A stretch of 64,000 bases of DNA from assembly GCA_949987705.1 (NCBI GenBank), contig CATLJY010000148.1, positions 1 to 64,000 on the forward strand. The letters are read 5' to 3'. Source of the stretch: Thereva unica. Its lineage: Eukaryota; Arthropoda; Insecta; Diptera; Therevidae. Shown here one piece after another: positions 33,777-44,924 of the stretch (position 1 is its first letter; every line of letters starts with the position of its first letter). The position numbers and the translations under genes were made by a program. Under the pieces are notes generated by a model. The model saw only the letters and a list, made by a program, of their open reading frames with translations. It searched no databases and was not told the origin of the DNA.

Positions 33777-34741
33777 TTTCATCAAGGAACCAAACTTATT
33801 GCTAACCAAAAGGGCTAATAAACAAACTTAAAAAAAGTAATTTTATTCCAATTTCTATTGCTTTTCTTACTTTATAAATATGTATGATTTCCGCTCACAG
33901 TCTTGTGCACTTTCACTTCAGTCTTGTACTTCTAATTTAAGTCTTGTAATTTTAATTTATTAGTAATATTTCACTTTTTATATCACTTTTCACTTCGCTT
34001 TCAACTGTTTCAGACAAATAAATGCGCGGTAAAACGAAAACGTCAAATCTAACTAAAAAATAACATGTGACAGTTCAACACTGACACTTCAAATTCAGAA
34101 TTAAAACTTCGAAAAATAAAATTTCTTCCATGATCCAAGTCCGTTCTTTTATGCACGGCTGATCTGATCCGGATCACGGGGTAAAAAGAACGCGGCTATT
34201 ATCTAAAATTTATGGTAGCTTACGACGTCTCTGGCTATACGCTTCCATCCTACCCTTGGGCTCGCGCTCAAAGATAATTAAATCTCTAGTGTTACCATAC
34301 TTTACTTATGCTAGTTTGGTCTTTCCTGTCCTTGATGCTGCATGTCGTGGTAAGTTTAATGTTGCCTTCAACGACTGCGTAAGGTTTGTCTACAGTCTTC
34401 GCCGATGTGATCACATCAGCCCATATCGTTGTTCCCTTCTGGGATGCACAATTGATGATTATCTACTCCTCAAGGCATTGACTTTTGTTTATAAGCTTCT
34501 ACATTCCGATCGTCGATCTTACTTACATGAGTATTTCCGAATTGGATGTACGTCTAGAAGAACGTTATTTATACTGCCAAGAGTCTCTTTCTTGGTTGGG
34601 CAAAGATCTTTTTTTGTTCATTCGCTTCAAGTTTGGAATAGTCTACCTAACTACGTACAAAATGCGGGGTCGTTAAATGTGTTCAGGAAACGCGTCTTCA
34701 ATTTTTTGAATAACCAGTAATATCTCTTCAACTACATTCTT

Positions 34742-36817
34742 TTTAATTTTTATTTTTTTAATTTTTAATTTTTAATTTTTAATTTTTAATTTTTAATTTT
34801 TAATTTTTAATTTTTAATTTTTAATTTTTAATTTTTAATTTTTAATTTTTAATTTTTAATTTTTAATTTTTAATTTTTAATTTTTAATTTTTAATTTTTA
34901 ATTTTTAATTTTTAATTTTTAATTTTTAATTTTTAATTTTTAATTTTTAATTTTTAATTTTTAATTTTTAATTTTTAATTTTTAATTTTTAATTTTTAAT
35001 TTTTAATTTTTAATTTTTAATTTTTAATTTTTAATTTTTAATTTTTAATTTTTAATTTTTAATTTTTAATTTTTAATTTTTAATTTTTAATTTTTAATAT
35101 TTAATTTTTAATTTTTAATTTTTAATTTTTAATTTTTAATTTTTAATTTTTAATTTTTAATTTTTAATTTTTAATTTTTAATTTTTAATTTTTAATTTTT
35201 AATTTTTAATTTTTAATTTTTAATTTTTAATTTTTAATTTTTAATTTTTAATTTTTAATTTTTAATTTTTAATTTTTAATTTTTAATTTTTAATTTTTAA
35301 TTTTTAATTTTTAATTTTTAATTTTTAATTTTTAATTTTTAATTTTTAATTTTTAATTTTTAATTTTTAATTTTTAATTTTTAATTTTTAATTTTTAATT
35401 TTTAATTTTTAATTTTTAATTTTTAATTTTTAATTTTTAATTTTTAATTTTTAATTTTCAATTTTCAATTTTTAATTTTTAATTTTTAATTTTCAATTTT
35501 CAATTTTTAATTTTTAATTTTTAATTTTTAATTTTTAATTTTTAATTTTTAATTTTTAATTTTTAATTTTTAATTTTTAATTTTTAATTTTTAATTTTTA
35601 ATTTTTAATTTTTAATTTTTAATTTTTAATTTTTAATTTTTAATTTTTAATTTTTAATTTTTAATTTTTAATTTTTAATTTTTAATTTTTAATTTTTAAT
35701 TTTTAATTTTTAATTTTTAATTTTTAATTTTTAATTTTTAATTTTTAATTTTTAATTTTTAATTTTTAATTTTTAATTTTTAATTTTTAATTTTTAATTT
35801 TTAATTTTTAATTTTTAATTTTTAATTTTTAATTTTTAATTTTTAATTTTTAATTTTTAATTTTTAATTTTTAATTTTTAATTTTTAATTTTTAATTTTT
35901 AATTTTTAATTTTTAATTTTTAATTTTTAATTTTTAATTTTTAATTTTTAATTTTTAATTTTTAATTTTTAATTTTTAATTTTTAATTTTTAATTTTTAA
36001 TTTTTAATTTTTAATTTTTAATTTTTAATTTTTAATTTTTAATTTTTAATTTTTAATTTTTAATTTTTAATTTTTAATTTTTAATTTTTAATTTTTAATT
36101 TTCAATTTTCAATTTTTAATTTTTAATTTTCAATTTTCAATTTTTAATTTTTAATTTTTAATTTTTAATTTTTAATTTTTAATTTTTAATTTTTAATTTT
36201 TAATTTTTAATTTTTAATTTTTAATTTTTAATTTTTAATTTTTAATTTTTAATTTTTAATTTTTAATTTTTAATTTTTAATTTTTAATTTTTAATTTTTA
36301 ATTTTTAATTTTTAATTTTTAATTTTTAATTTTTAATTTTTAATTTTTAATTTTTAATTTTTAATTTTTAATTTTTAATTTTTAATTTTTAATTTTTAAT
36401 TTTTAATTTTTAATTTTTAATTTTTAATTTTTAATTTTTAATTTTTAATTTTTAATTTTTAATTTTTAAATTTTAATTTTTAATTTTTAATTTTTAATTT
36501 TTAATTTTTAATTTTTAATTTTTAATTTTTAATTTTTAATTTTTAATTTTTAATTTTTAATTTTTAATTTTTAATTTTTAATTTTTAATTTTTAATTTTT
36601 AATTTTTAATTTTTAATTTTTAATTTTTAATTTTTAATTTTTAATTTTTAATTTTTAATTTTTAATTTTTAATTTTTAATTTTCAATTTTCAATTTTTAA
36701 TTTTTAATTTTTAATTTTCAATTTTCAATTTTTAATTTTTAATTTTTAATTTTTAATTTTTAATTTTTAATTTTTAATTTTTAATTTTTAATTTTTAATT
36801 TTTAATTTTTAATTTTT
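34742..36817. repeat. (TTTTTAA)n microsatellite, about 2.08 kb, in the LINE-B 3' UTR
   Basis: A 7-bp unit repeats for about 295 copies. Rare variants are TTTTCAA in paired doublets near 35456/35493, 36100/36128 and 36680/36717, one TTTTTAATATTTAA near 35097 and one TTTTTAAATTTTAA near 36467. The LINE-B 3' end (GTTTACTTTTCTCAC..., poly-A) follows, so the array sits between the ORF2 stop and the LINE tail. Confidence 0.97.
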
Positions 36818-36977
36818 ACTTGTTTACTTTTCTCACTTTTTATTAGTTCACTCACTCGTTCCGCTTTTTATTAGTTATTGTGTTGTAATTATAATGTACA
36901 TGCGTTTTTCAGCGTCAAAAGATTATGTAATCTTGATGTACAGTTCATGAATAAACGAAATAAATAAATAAATAAAA

Positions 36978-37260
36978 ATCTCAAGAGGGGGAATTACCAC
37001 TTTCTTCACAACCCCCTCGACAAAAGTGATAAGTAGAATACACTAAATTATATGGCGTCATTCTTACTCCAATATGGTGGCCAACACAAACTCGCAGATT
37101 ACCTCATTCTATACAACAGCCTCGACATGGCTATCAAATGGAAGCACATGCTATGTAGAATAAAATAAGCTATGTGACGTAAATGAAAATTCAATATGAA
37201 CACCTAGCTTAACTGACAGATTAAATATTTCTTTACAGCCCCCTACACATGGGTACACGT
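36978..37260 (-). repeat. 128-bp-type satellite, right of LINE-B
   Basis: Continues the unit broken at 25207: TCAAGAGGGGGAATTACCAC, CAACCCCCTCGAC and AAGTAGAATAC. A diverged further unit runs to about 37260. Confidence 0.7.
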
Positions 37261-37674
37261 CGGTTGAGCATTTGCGCTTTTACTCATTTCAGACAACAGA
37301 TAAATTAAGCCCACGTAAATCAAAGCCATTCTTCTCATAATTACCCATAGCAGTAGGTATGGGGGCGGTTTAGACCGATAGCTAGGTCAAAACAGTAAAA
37401 GGTAATAGTGACGGGAACGCTATTGGGGAATTCACTGCTGAAGCGAATGGGTTGTTTGGAATCTCACTCTCTCTTACAGAAACTGTCAGATTTCATGTAG
37501 CCTCATGTAGCATTAATTACTGAAACGAGGTTAAATAAAAAATACAAACCTACCATCTCTGGGTATAAATTAATTAGAAATGACTATGGTAGAGGCACCA
37601 CTGTTACCATAAGAGAGAATCTCATATTTGATCAAGTCTCATTAGACACAAATCAATTTTCCATGAGCATGATC

Positions 37675-39826
37675 GCATGAATGCATGAATGCTTCAGTTC
37701 CATCCTCTTTCATATCCCTTGATGGGTATCGGGTGTTTCGCAACGATCGTCGGGATCGTATTGGCGGAGGGGTTGCTATATACATCAAAGATTTCCTCAA
37801 TGCTAAAATTGTCTGCCACTCCAAAACCTATATGTAACTCCTCGCGGAAATACAGTAATCTCTTAGTTGGTGGAGATTTTAATGTGAATCTTCTAAAGTC
37901 GTGTGGCCAACAGCAGCAATTTCTATACACAATGCACCGTCTTGGTTTAAATACAACTAATGCTCTGCCAACCTATTTTAATGCAGCACATCCATCACAA
38001 CTTGATCTGCTACTCACCAGTAACAATCGCCTAATTGTCTTTCAGAACCAAATTTCCGCTCCGAGTTTCCTAGACCATGATCTATTATATGTCTGTTGCA
38101 ATATGCCAGTTGGATCTCAACCTGCTAAAACAATTACTTACCGTGACTTTACTAACACTGATCGCCGTAGTCTAGTTGAATGTTGTGAGGGGTTACCTTG
38201 GGAAAACATTTTCACATTTACTGACGTTAATGATAAGACCAAGTTTTTTGAGGGGCTTATGCAGTCCTTGTTTGATGAGTATGTTCCTATTCGAACAAAA
38301 ACCATTACTGAAAAATCCAAGCCTTGGTTCAGTCCTGAAATTAGGTCCTTAAATATTGAGCGGGAGTATCTCTATAAAAGATTCGTAAAACTAAAAACCG
38401 AAAGTGCCGAAAACTCTTATAAACGACTCCGTAATATCGCCACGGCGAAAATTAAAGAAGGCAAGCTAAATTTCTACGCATGCCGACTCAACCCGACTTT
38501 GCCACCGCAGAAACTATGGAATAACTAAGTAAATTAGGGGTACAATCAAAAAAAGAGCCTATAGCCCATGACTTCGATGCCGAAAGTCTGAATTCGCACT
38601 TTACTTCAAGTAACTCTGTCCGTATTACGCATGCTCCTCTGTCGTCGTCTAATGGATTCAGTTTCCGCTGCGTAAACCACGCTGAAGTTTTATGTGTCAT
38701 AAATGGCATTCAATCGAATGCTACAGGGAGCGACAAGATATCGCCGAGATTTCTTAAACTATTGTTACTTAGTCTATTACCTATTATAACTCATTTGATT
38801 AACTCATGCCTTACTACTTCCAAATTTCCCAATTCTTGGTAACATGCCCTTGTACTCCCTGTTGCCAAATGTTCTTCCCCTGAGCGCCCTGCTGACTTCC
38901 GTCCTATTAGTATCTTACCGTTTTTAGCAAAAGTTCTTGAGAAACTGATTGCATTTCAAATTGTCGAGCTCTGTGAACGTTATCAGCTTATAAATCCCTG
39001 CCAATCTGGTTTTCGAAAATCCCACAGCTGTGATACTGCACTTCTTAAAATCACGACCGATATTAGGAACTACTTATATGGGAACCAAGTCTGCTATCTT
39101 GCACTACTTAATAAATTAATTAATGTACTAATTTATAAGATTTGAATCTTTGTACATGATTTTTTTAAATAAACAAATAATAATAATAATAATAATACTA
39201 GGCTTTTCCACGGCTTTTGATAATGTTGACCACTCCCTACTTCTCGAAAAGCTCCGCACACAGTTTAGTTTCTCCTCATGTGCTCTCAAGCTTATGCATA
39301 GATTCTTGAATAATCGTTCGCAACAGGTAATGCTGCATAATCGTGCTTCAACCTCTACCACCAGAAATAATAATGTAATTATTCCTCGGTTTCGTTCTTT
39401 GCTAGGCCAACGTTCATACTTTGTTTATGCAGCTCTGCTTTCGAATACTCTTCCTTATAATTTGCAATTTATTGAATCAAGCTGTGTTTTTAAAAGGCGT
39501 CTTTTTAAATACCTTACGGGCAGACCGTCTTGAAATGCAGATTCTATCTATCTAGCTGGCACTCTAGTTCTCTCAAACTGCAAATTTAATTTTTCTTTTT
39601 TTTCTCTCTATAATAATTTATTTTTATCTTTCTTTCTTTTTTTACTTTATCTTTTGTTTTTATTAGTTATGTATATTATAAGATATATTTTAATGTTAGT
39701 TAGTAAGTAGGTTATTTTTTTAGTGTTAATTTTCCATTTTGTCATTTTTTTCCTCCCTTTATTGTACCTACTAATTTAAGAATCTTTCTTTTGTACAAAC
39801 ATTGAAAATAAATAATAATAATAATA
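37675..39826 (+). mobile_element. LINE-D, 5'-truncated jockey-like copy inserted in LINE-C
   Basis: Flanked by ATGATC at 37669-37674 and 39827-39832. Ends in (AATA)/(AAT)n typical of a LINE 3' tail. Endonuclease: GGDFNVNLLKSCGQ, LDHDLLYVC. RT pieces: GSDKISPRFLKLLL, FRPISILPFLAK, SGFRKSHSCDTALLK, FSTAFDNVDHSLL (motif A). Motif B, motif C and much of the rest are deleted between LHNRAST and RNNNVIIPRF near 39357. The C-terminus LGQRSYFVYAALLSNTLP ends with TGA at about 39533. A relative of LINE-B by sequence (same order FRPISIL, SGFRK, GQRSxFV). Inactive. Confidence 0.88.
39109..39195 (+). mobile_element. 87-bp LINE 3'-end insertion within LINE-D
   Basis: The segment TAATAAATTAATTAATG...(AAT)n breaks the RT between LALL and GFSTAF. 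TACT occurs at 39105-39108 and 39196-39199 as a target duplication. Its last bases (GAATCTTTGTACATG...(AAT)n) resemble the LINE-D tail (GAATCTTTCTTTTGTACAAAC...(AAT)n), so it is an extremely 5'-truncated copy of a related LINE. Confidence 0.75.
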
Positions 39827-40739
39827 ATGATCTGCTGGCACATAAAAGCAGATGGTATTAATAAAGAAATTCTAATTGGGGCAGTATACGTACCTTGTAA
39901 TAATAGGCACGGCTGGAACCTTGAACTTGATAGACTCGAATGGCTGGCTAGAGCCTACGATCATTTTATTATTGGAGGAGTATTACAAATGGTAATACTT
40001 CATTCAACTGGTTTCAATCCTCAGCATTCATGTATTTAGAACTTATTTACCCTAATTCTCTTACATTGACTGGAAAGATTTCATCCGGCATATGTATAAA
40101 GTTAAAGCTTTAGGAGGAGATAATATTAAACCAAACTTCTAATTTAACTAACCAAGAAATTGACCAATTGATCTCAAATTTTTTTTCAGTTCTCACGAAA
40201 TGCATGAATATTCATTCCAATACTTCTCTAAACAAAATTCAAGTACAATTTTATCTCCTCACGCACTTTGAGTCTATTCCGCACCAGACGACAATGGAAT
40301 CAGCCAATTTTCCATAGAACGGGAAATAGAATGAATATCGAATACACACAGCTTCATTCAAGAATTTCGTGTTTATCTAAAATAATAAGGGACAGAATCA
40401 GAACTGAGGCTAATAACTGGTACACCCGGGAGTTACTAAAAATTAAACCCTCTCCCAACGCATTCGCTGCAATTGATAGACGTACAGATAGAAAGCACAT
40501 TAGACCGAATCCATCCAAAAACGATGTGTATATGAACGGTCAATGCTATAGTGATCTAGAAGAAAAGCTAAGAATATTTAAAATTCACCATGAGCAGTGC
40601 TCTAACACAAAAATAGACGACAATAATACCCATAAAAACACAGTTTAAGTAGTAATATCGACGTTAAATTCAGCAATGCTCCCCCCGTTTACCCAATTCA
40701 CTACCGATAATAGAGCCTCTTTGGCCCTCAGACAGATAC

Positions 40740-41478
40740 GTCCCAGCAAACCACATGTAATGCATTCGCCGTACATTACAAGTAAGCTATCTGAAAGTTA
40801 TCAATCAGCGACTGCTTACAAGTGTCTTACAAATACATTACAAGCAATGTATTAAATTGTTAGGATTTTGGGGATTCAAAAGCGTATTATAAAGGGCCAA
40901 ATACACGAGCACTCCATTCCGCCACGCTAACTAATTTTAGTTGGAGTCTTCAGTAATTAAGCTAATAAAATCGTATCATTTCAGATAGCATACATACTGA
41001 AAATTATTCATTTTCTATTTTCGAGAGAGATATGAGGGCGATGGACGTCACATGGTAGAACACATATCCAGAAATTCAGGGCATCTAAAACACAAAGTTC
41101 AACATAAAATTATAATAAATTTTGTTTTAAAAAAATATTATTTTATTATTAAATGCATTTTTAGTCGATTAGAATCAATGCATTTGTTCCTAGGGCAATC
41201 CTAATGCTATTCAATACATTTTATTAGTTTTATGAAATGCCTTTTGCAATGCTTTTCCCACATCTATAAAATGTATTTGTAATTTATTATTTATGCATTA
41301 CATACTTCTATATGAAATATATTGTTAATGCATTACAAGCAATACATTTCATCCTAGGACATGCCTAATGTGTTTTAATGCATTCCGTATTACTTACAAA
41401 ATGCTTTTTGTAATGAATTTCATTCATTTCTGAAATGTATTGTGAATTCATTTTGTATGCATTCGTGGTTTACTGGGG
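40740..41478. mobile_element. MITE-2, 739 bp, inside LINE-C
   Basis: Ends CCCAGCAAACCACATGTAAT and, reversed, CCCCAGTAAACCACGAATGC, flanked by TAC at 40737-40739 and 41479-41481. Removing it joins LINE-C ALRQI to FTNPEERI. The interior is full of TGCATTACAA, ATACATTT and similar ATGCAT-centred motifs. A 3-bp target duplication would suit the PIF/Harbinger group, but no transposase is present. Confidence 0.85.
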
Positions 41479-41640
41479 TACTTCACAAATCCCGAGGAGA
41501 GAATACAGCTCAGTAGTACGCTAAAAAATAAAAAATTCTCAAGTATTGATAAAATTCCTAACTTTGTCATTAGAAAAGTTATAAAAGTCATAGACATTTT
41601 TCATGCACCTTTATTGAAGTTATACTTCTTTAGGCGCGTT

Positions 41641-43620
41641 TTGAAAAATATTATGAGAGTGAATTTTGACGAATTCGCAACGCAACGCGGAGGATATGGG
41701 CGAAGGGGTGGAGGCAATGGAGGGCAAGCATTTCAACTTCCATTCTTCATGCGCACTAGGATTATCATTATTATGCACGGTATACAGAAAACGAAGGTAA
41801 TGTAAAAGCGACGGCAGCTTCGAATACCGTAAAAAATGGGCGCCTGGTGACGTCAGCCGTAATGCTGAAACAACAACAACAGCTTCGATTTTATATGGGA
41901 AGTGTCCCCCCGTGACATGAGCACTAAAATACCGTATGCGGTATACAGTCTTTTACATTACCTTGTTTCTGAATACCGTGACTATGGGCAAATGAAAATT
42001 CGTAGCCTATGCCGGTTCACGATGTCGATAGGTGAGGGGGTTTTTATGCTGAGGCTATGGAGGGAAATAAATTTCATGTTCGAGTCATCAGCTAAGCGTA
42101 AATTTGGTTTTTCGTGTTCCCAGGAAGATTCGTAGTTTTTATTGTGTGCTATTTGTGGGTGAAGGGTTTTACTGGATGGAAGGCAATTTCTCTCACTCGT
42201 AGTGTAATATCTTAGACGCACCAAGTTTTTAACTTGTAAAAAGTGGCAAAATATTGTATTTTAGCATTTTTTACTGCACGTGCCTTACCGGTGATAAGGT
42301 AGGTAGTGATCCGAGTGAATAAATTAAATTAAATTGATAAGGTGACCATTTTTGTTTACATTGTGGTGGTTTTTTCGTGTTAATTTAGGGAAAAAATGTT
42401 GTATTTATGTGGTAATGAAATTAAAAGTGAATTTAAAATGGTTAAAAATTATTACGGAATGGTTATTAAAACATAAGTGCAAGTACCCCCACACAACATG
42501 AATAACAATAACTTTCGATTTTTGTCCCACACATTTTTCTGCTTTAATATTTTTAAAAATTATTCTTTAACAAACTTTAATCACTTTAACATTTTTGGCC
42601 TAAAATAACTCGACAAAACAACATCGAATGTAAACAAAATTGGTCACCTTCACAATTAAACCATTAAAACATATTAGTTCACTCAATTTTTTGAAATTGT
42701 TTTAATTCAATCACTGAAACACTAATCGCTGGTAATCCATGTGCAGAAAAAAGTGATAACATACAATATTTTACAACTTTTTATTGCAAAAATAAACTTA
42801 AAAACTTGGCTCCACTATGTTATTACACGAGAAATGTCCTCCATTCAAGCAAATGTAGGATCGGCATCGGCTGCTTCCAGGCCTGTAGCTACCATGGGTT
42901 TGCTGGAGGCCCTAACAGAACCTCAAATATGCAGCGTACTGCAAATTTAAGACTTGATATGAACATGCAGCACGCTGCTTTGCTTGTCATTTTACCAGCC
43001 TCAGCCAATTGAAATACTTTTGATTTCAGCGTGCTGCATTTTTATCTCGTGCCCTAATTTACTGCACGCTGCCAATTTTGATGTTCTGATACGGCCTGCG
43101 GACGATATAGGCGAAGGGGTAGAGGCTATAAAGGGCAAGCATTGCAACTCCAATCCGTTAGCTATTAAGTTTATTATTATATGAGCATATGAAAATTCGT
43201 AGCCAAAGTCCGTTCACGATGTCCACGTGAGGAGGTTTTTACCCAGAGGCTATAGAGGGAAATAAATTACATATCCTAGTTTTCAGCTAAAGCCAGCTCT
43301 AAACGATGCTATGAGCACTTTCCAACGTTGGACGTTTGATGGTAGAACGCATTGTGTGGCCGCTACTCGAACTACGAATGTCCAATGGCAAGCGTCTAAC
43401 TATGGTGTTTGGACAGGTTCGGAGTGTTGTCACTCAAACGTTGGAAGCGTTGATGCTGTATTTGCCGATACATTAATGTCCTTAGTATGAAACTCTTCGT
43501 ATCATATTTCAATTACCCTAACCCACTCAATTTAATTGAGTAACAACTAAAAGAAGAAGCTAGGGAAGTGAACAGAATTTGGAAGTGACATTTCAGTAGT
43601 GGCAAAGGAAGTAGAATGAA
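41641..43620. other. Region of small repeats; no gene recognised apart from listed elements
   Basis: Two diverged copies of one sequence lie here. 41695-41765 (GGCGAAGGGGTGGAGGC) matches 43107-43180, and 41993-42100 (ATGAAAATTCGTAGCC) matches 43188-43300. A short foldback (41777-41980, ends CGGTATACAGAAA / TTTCTGAATACCG) splits the first copy. 42849-43092 has GCACGCTGC repeats and no ORF of note. 43325-43460 has a loose inverted CCAACGTTGG/CAAACGTTGG pair. Confidence 0.5.
42173..42848. mobile_element. Foldback element related to MITE-1
   Basis: Long inverted arms, about 200 bp each: CCAAGTTTTTAACTTG at 42219 pairs with TAAAAACTTGG near 42802, and similarity runs outward to ATGGAAGGCAATTTCTC (42176) and inward to GGTGACCAATTTTGTTTAC. 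The right arm, reversed, has TTATCAC..TTTCTGCACATGGATTACC and GCGATTAGTG, close to 32235-32275 in MITE-1. No ORF and no clear target duplication. Confidence 0.75.
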
Positions 43621-44349
43621 GGCTGTGTTCGTAAATGCAAGTTGCTTAAATTTGGCATGTAGCATATCGTTCAGTATTGCAACTGAAAAGAAGCAAAGCG
43701 TTCTGAAATGCAAGTACATTTGCAAATGATCGCAACCCATGCATGTATTTCAAAGTACTTGCTAGTTTGGATTCGCGAAGAAAAAAAACGAACTGTCAAA
43801 TAAATTCAAGTGGGCAGACAGTAACTTTTTAAAAATGGTGAAATGCGTTTATTTAGGCAACCATGAATAATTCGCAAATGATTAATCTGACAAGCAAGCG
43901 ATTGTAAGGTTGCCTGCATGCAAACAAAGGGGCATGCGACACGGGTCGATCTTACTCGTTTAACGAGTTTATTGGCAAAGGGTGAAGAGGCGCTCAGAGG
44001 GGAAATCAACGCTTCTGGGTTCTATTTCTCGCGTTGATTTCACTCACACACCTGCATTGACGTTTGTTTGGTGGGGTGAAAATTTTTAAATTGTAAACAA
44101 ACAGTCTGTCGAATTTTGTAAACAAAAAGTCATCTGTGTTTTTTTCGCGGACGAGAAAGAAGTTTGAAAATTGAGGCTACTCACGCGAAAATACACATAC
44201 ATAGGTAATCATAGTATGTACAATAATTTCGTGTCTGCAGTAAGGTCGCATCGTGTCGCATCTCTGTGTGCGCTTACTGCTGAGCTTACTGCAGTAAGCT
44301 CGACACGTGTCGCATCCACCAAACAAACCTTGCATTTATGAACACGGCC
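43621..44349. mobile_element. MITE-3, 729 bp
   Basis: Ends GGCTGTGTTCGTAAATGCAAG and, reversed, GGCCGTGTTCATAAATGCAAG, flanked by GAA at 43618-43620 and 44350-44352. Interior has several more CAAATGCAAG-like and CAAGTACTTGC-like motifs and an inverted pair around TTTGTTTGGTGG (44063 and 44316). No ORF. Confidence 0.75.
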
Positions 44350-44352
44350 GAA

Positions 44353-44924
44353 TCTACCCAAGGTCGATGAACCCACAGGTGAGTTACGAGAGCATACGAT
44401 CGTTTGATCTACTGACTAAAGTGGAGGAGAAGCGCAATCAATCAGAAGCTAAGGCGGAAATGAACAAAAAAGAAGTGAGTTGGGCTTAGAAGTACTAGTA
44501 GTATTATCAGGTAAATAAATTCTGATCCAGCTTTGCGACGCATATTAAGCTTAACATTCATTACGTTTTGGTTGAAAATTAGCCAGTCTTAAGAGAATTA
44601 CATGAGGCATCTTAAGCCCATCTTAAGATAATTGTAATTAGGCCTAATGACCCAACTAGTTGGTGATTTTAGTTAGGATTAGAATACGGTATAACCGACA
44701 GCCTTGAGCGGGTCGGCATCATAATGCTTGGATGTCATTGTGAGTTTCTAGACTAATATTCATTCAGCAGCAGAGCCGGTTCTACAAGTTAATCTACACT
44801 GATATTCTTTCATCGCGAGTAACTCCAGCGGGAGAACTAGCGAGGGGTTACACTTGTAACCCAAGAATTCTTTAATGAGTTAAGAATAGTGATGTACAAA
44901 AATGGTCATTCAGTTTTTTTCCTC
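44353..44924. other. No gene recognised
   Basis: Short ORFs without domains; no repeats of note. Confidence 0.4.

Larger units (their letters stand above)
28880..34194. mobile_element. PIF/Harbinger element with two genes
   Basis: Ends CGCGTTCTTTTTACACCGTG and, reversed, CGCGTTCTTTTTACCCCGTG, continuing in both as ATCCGGATCAGATCA (about 35 bp with one mismatch). It holds a Myb/SANT-like gene on plus and a DDE transposase on minus, the two-gene layout of the superfamily. A TWA target duplication is not visible; only GC is shared at the junctions. A 947-bp MITE lies inside. Removing it rejoins LINE-B ORF2. Confidence 0.92.
26604..34720 (+). pseudogene. LINE-B ORF2 (endonuclease, reverse transcriptase), split by Harbinger
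   Basis: ATG at 26604. The APE-type endonuclease has CHINARSLCNKMDEL, VSEASL, GGVAIYVKD, GGDFNVNI and LDHDILYL. RT has GQDNLPPIFLK, YRPISILCFLGK, LLDFSKAFDSVDH (motif A), CGVPQGSILGPLLF and YADD at 28584-28595. The frame is open through 28880, where the Harbinger element begins after SHTLA. The ORF2 C-terminus resumes at 34195 and, after a small frame difference near 34205, runs as LGSRSKIIKSLVLPYFTYA, CDHISPYR and GQRSFFVHSLQVWNSLP to TAA at 34718-34720. No other lesion was seen before the insertion, so LINE-B was probably functional or nearly so when hit. The frame after 28880 to 29108 is Harbinger DNA, not LINE. Confidence 0.88.
25208..36977 (+). mobile_element. LINE-B, apparently full-length jockey-like retrotransposon, interrupted
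   Basis: Begins GAGTGAGAGTGATGC directly after ATCT (25204-25207) and ends in an (AAATA)n tail followed by ATCT (36978-36981). The surrounding satellite unit is continuous across the insertion, so ATCT is a short target duplication. Contents: ORF1 (25238-26311), ORF2 (26604-34720, broken by a 5.3-kb Harbinger), and a 3' UTR swollen by about 2.08 kb of TTTTTAA repeats. Without these additions it is about 4.4 kb, normal for jockey-type elements. Confidence 0.85.
37516..41640 (+). pseudogene. LINE-C ORF2 (endonuclease, start of RT), interrupted twice
   Basis: The first part reads ALITETRLNKKYKPTISGYK and FDQVSLDTNQFSMSMI up to 37674. After LINE-D the same frame resumes at 39833 with CWHIKADGINKEILIGAVYV and LARAYDHFIIGG. 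This is an endonuclease with TETRL and a degraded GGDF motif. A linker region follows (SLFRTRRQWNQPIF, RTEANNWYTRELLK). The 739-bp MITE interrupts after ALRQI (40739), and RT start sequence resumes as FTNPEERIQLSSTLKNKKF and SSIDKIPNFVIRK before the similarity fades near 41640. Several frameshifts are present. The family differs from LINE-A, B and D. Confidence 0.8.

Noticed and set aside
34742..36817. Matrix attachment or origin function of the TTTTTAA array
   Set aside because: Pure AT repeat composition alone is not evidence of function; kept only as a microsatellite observation.
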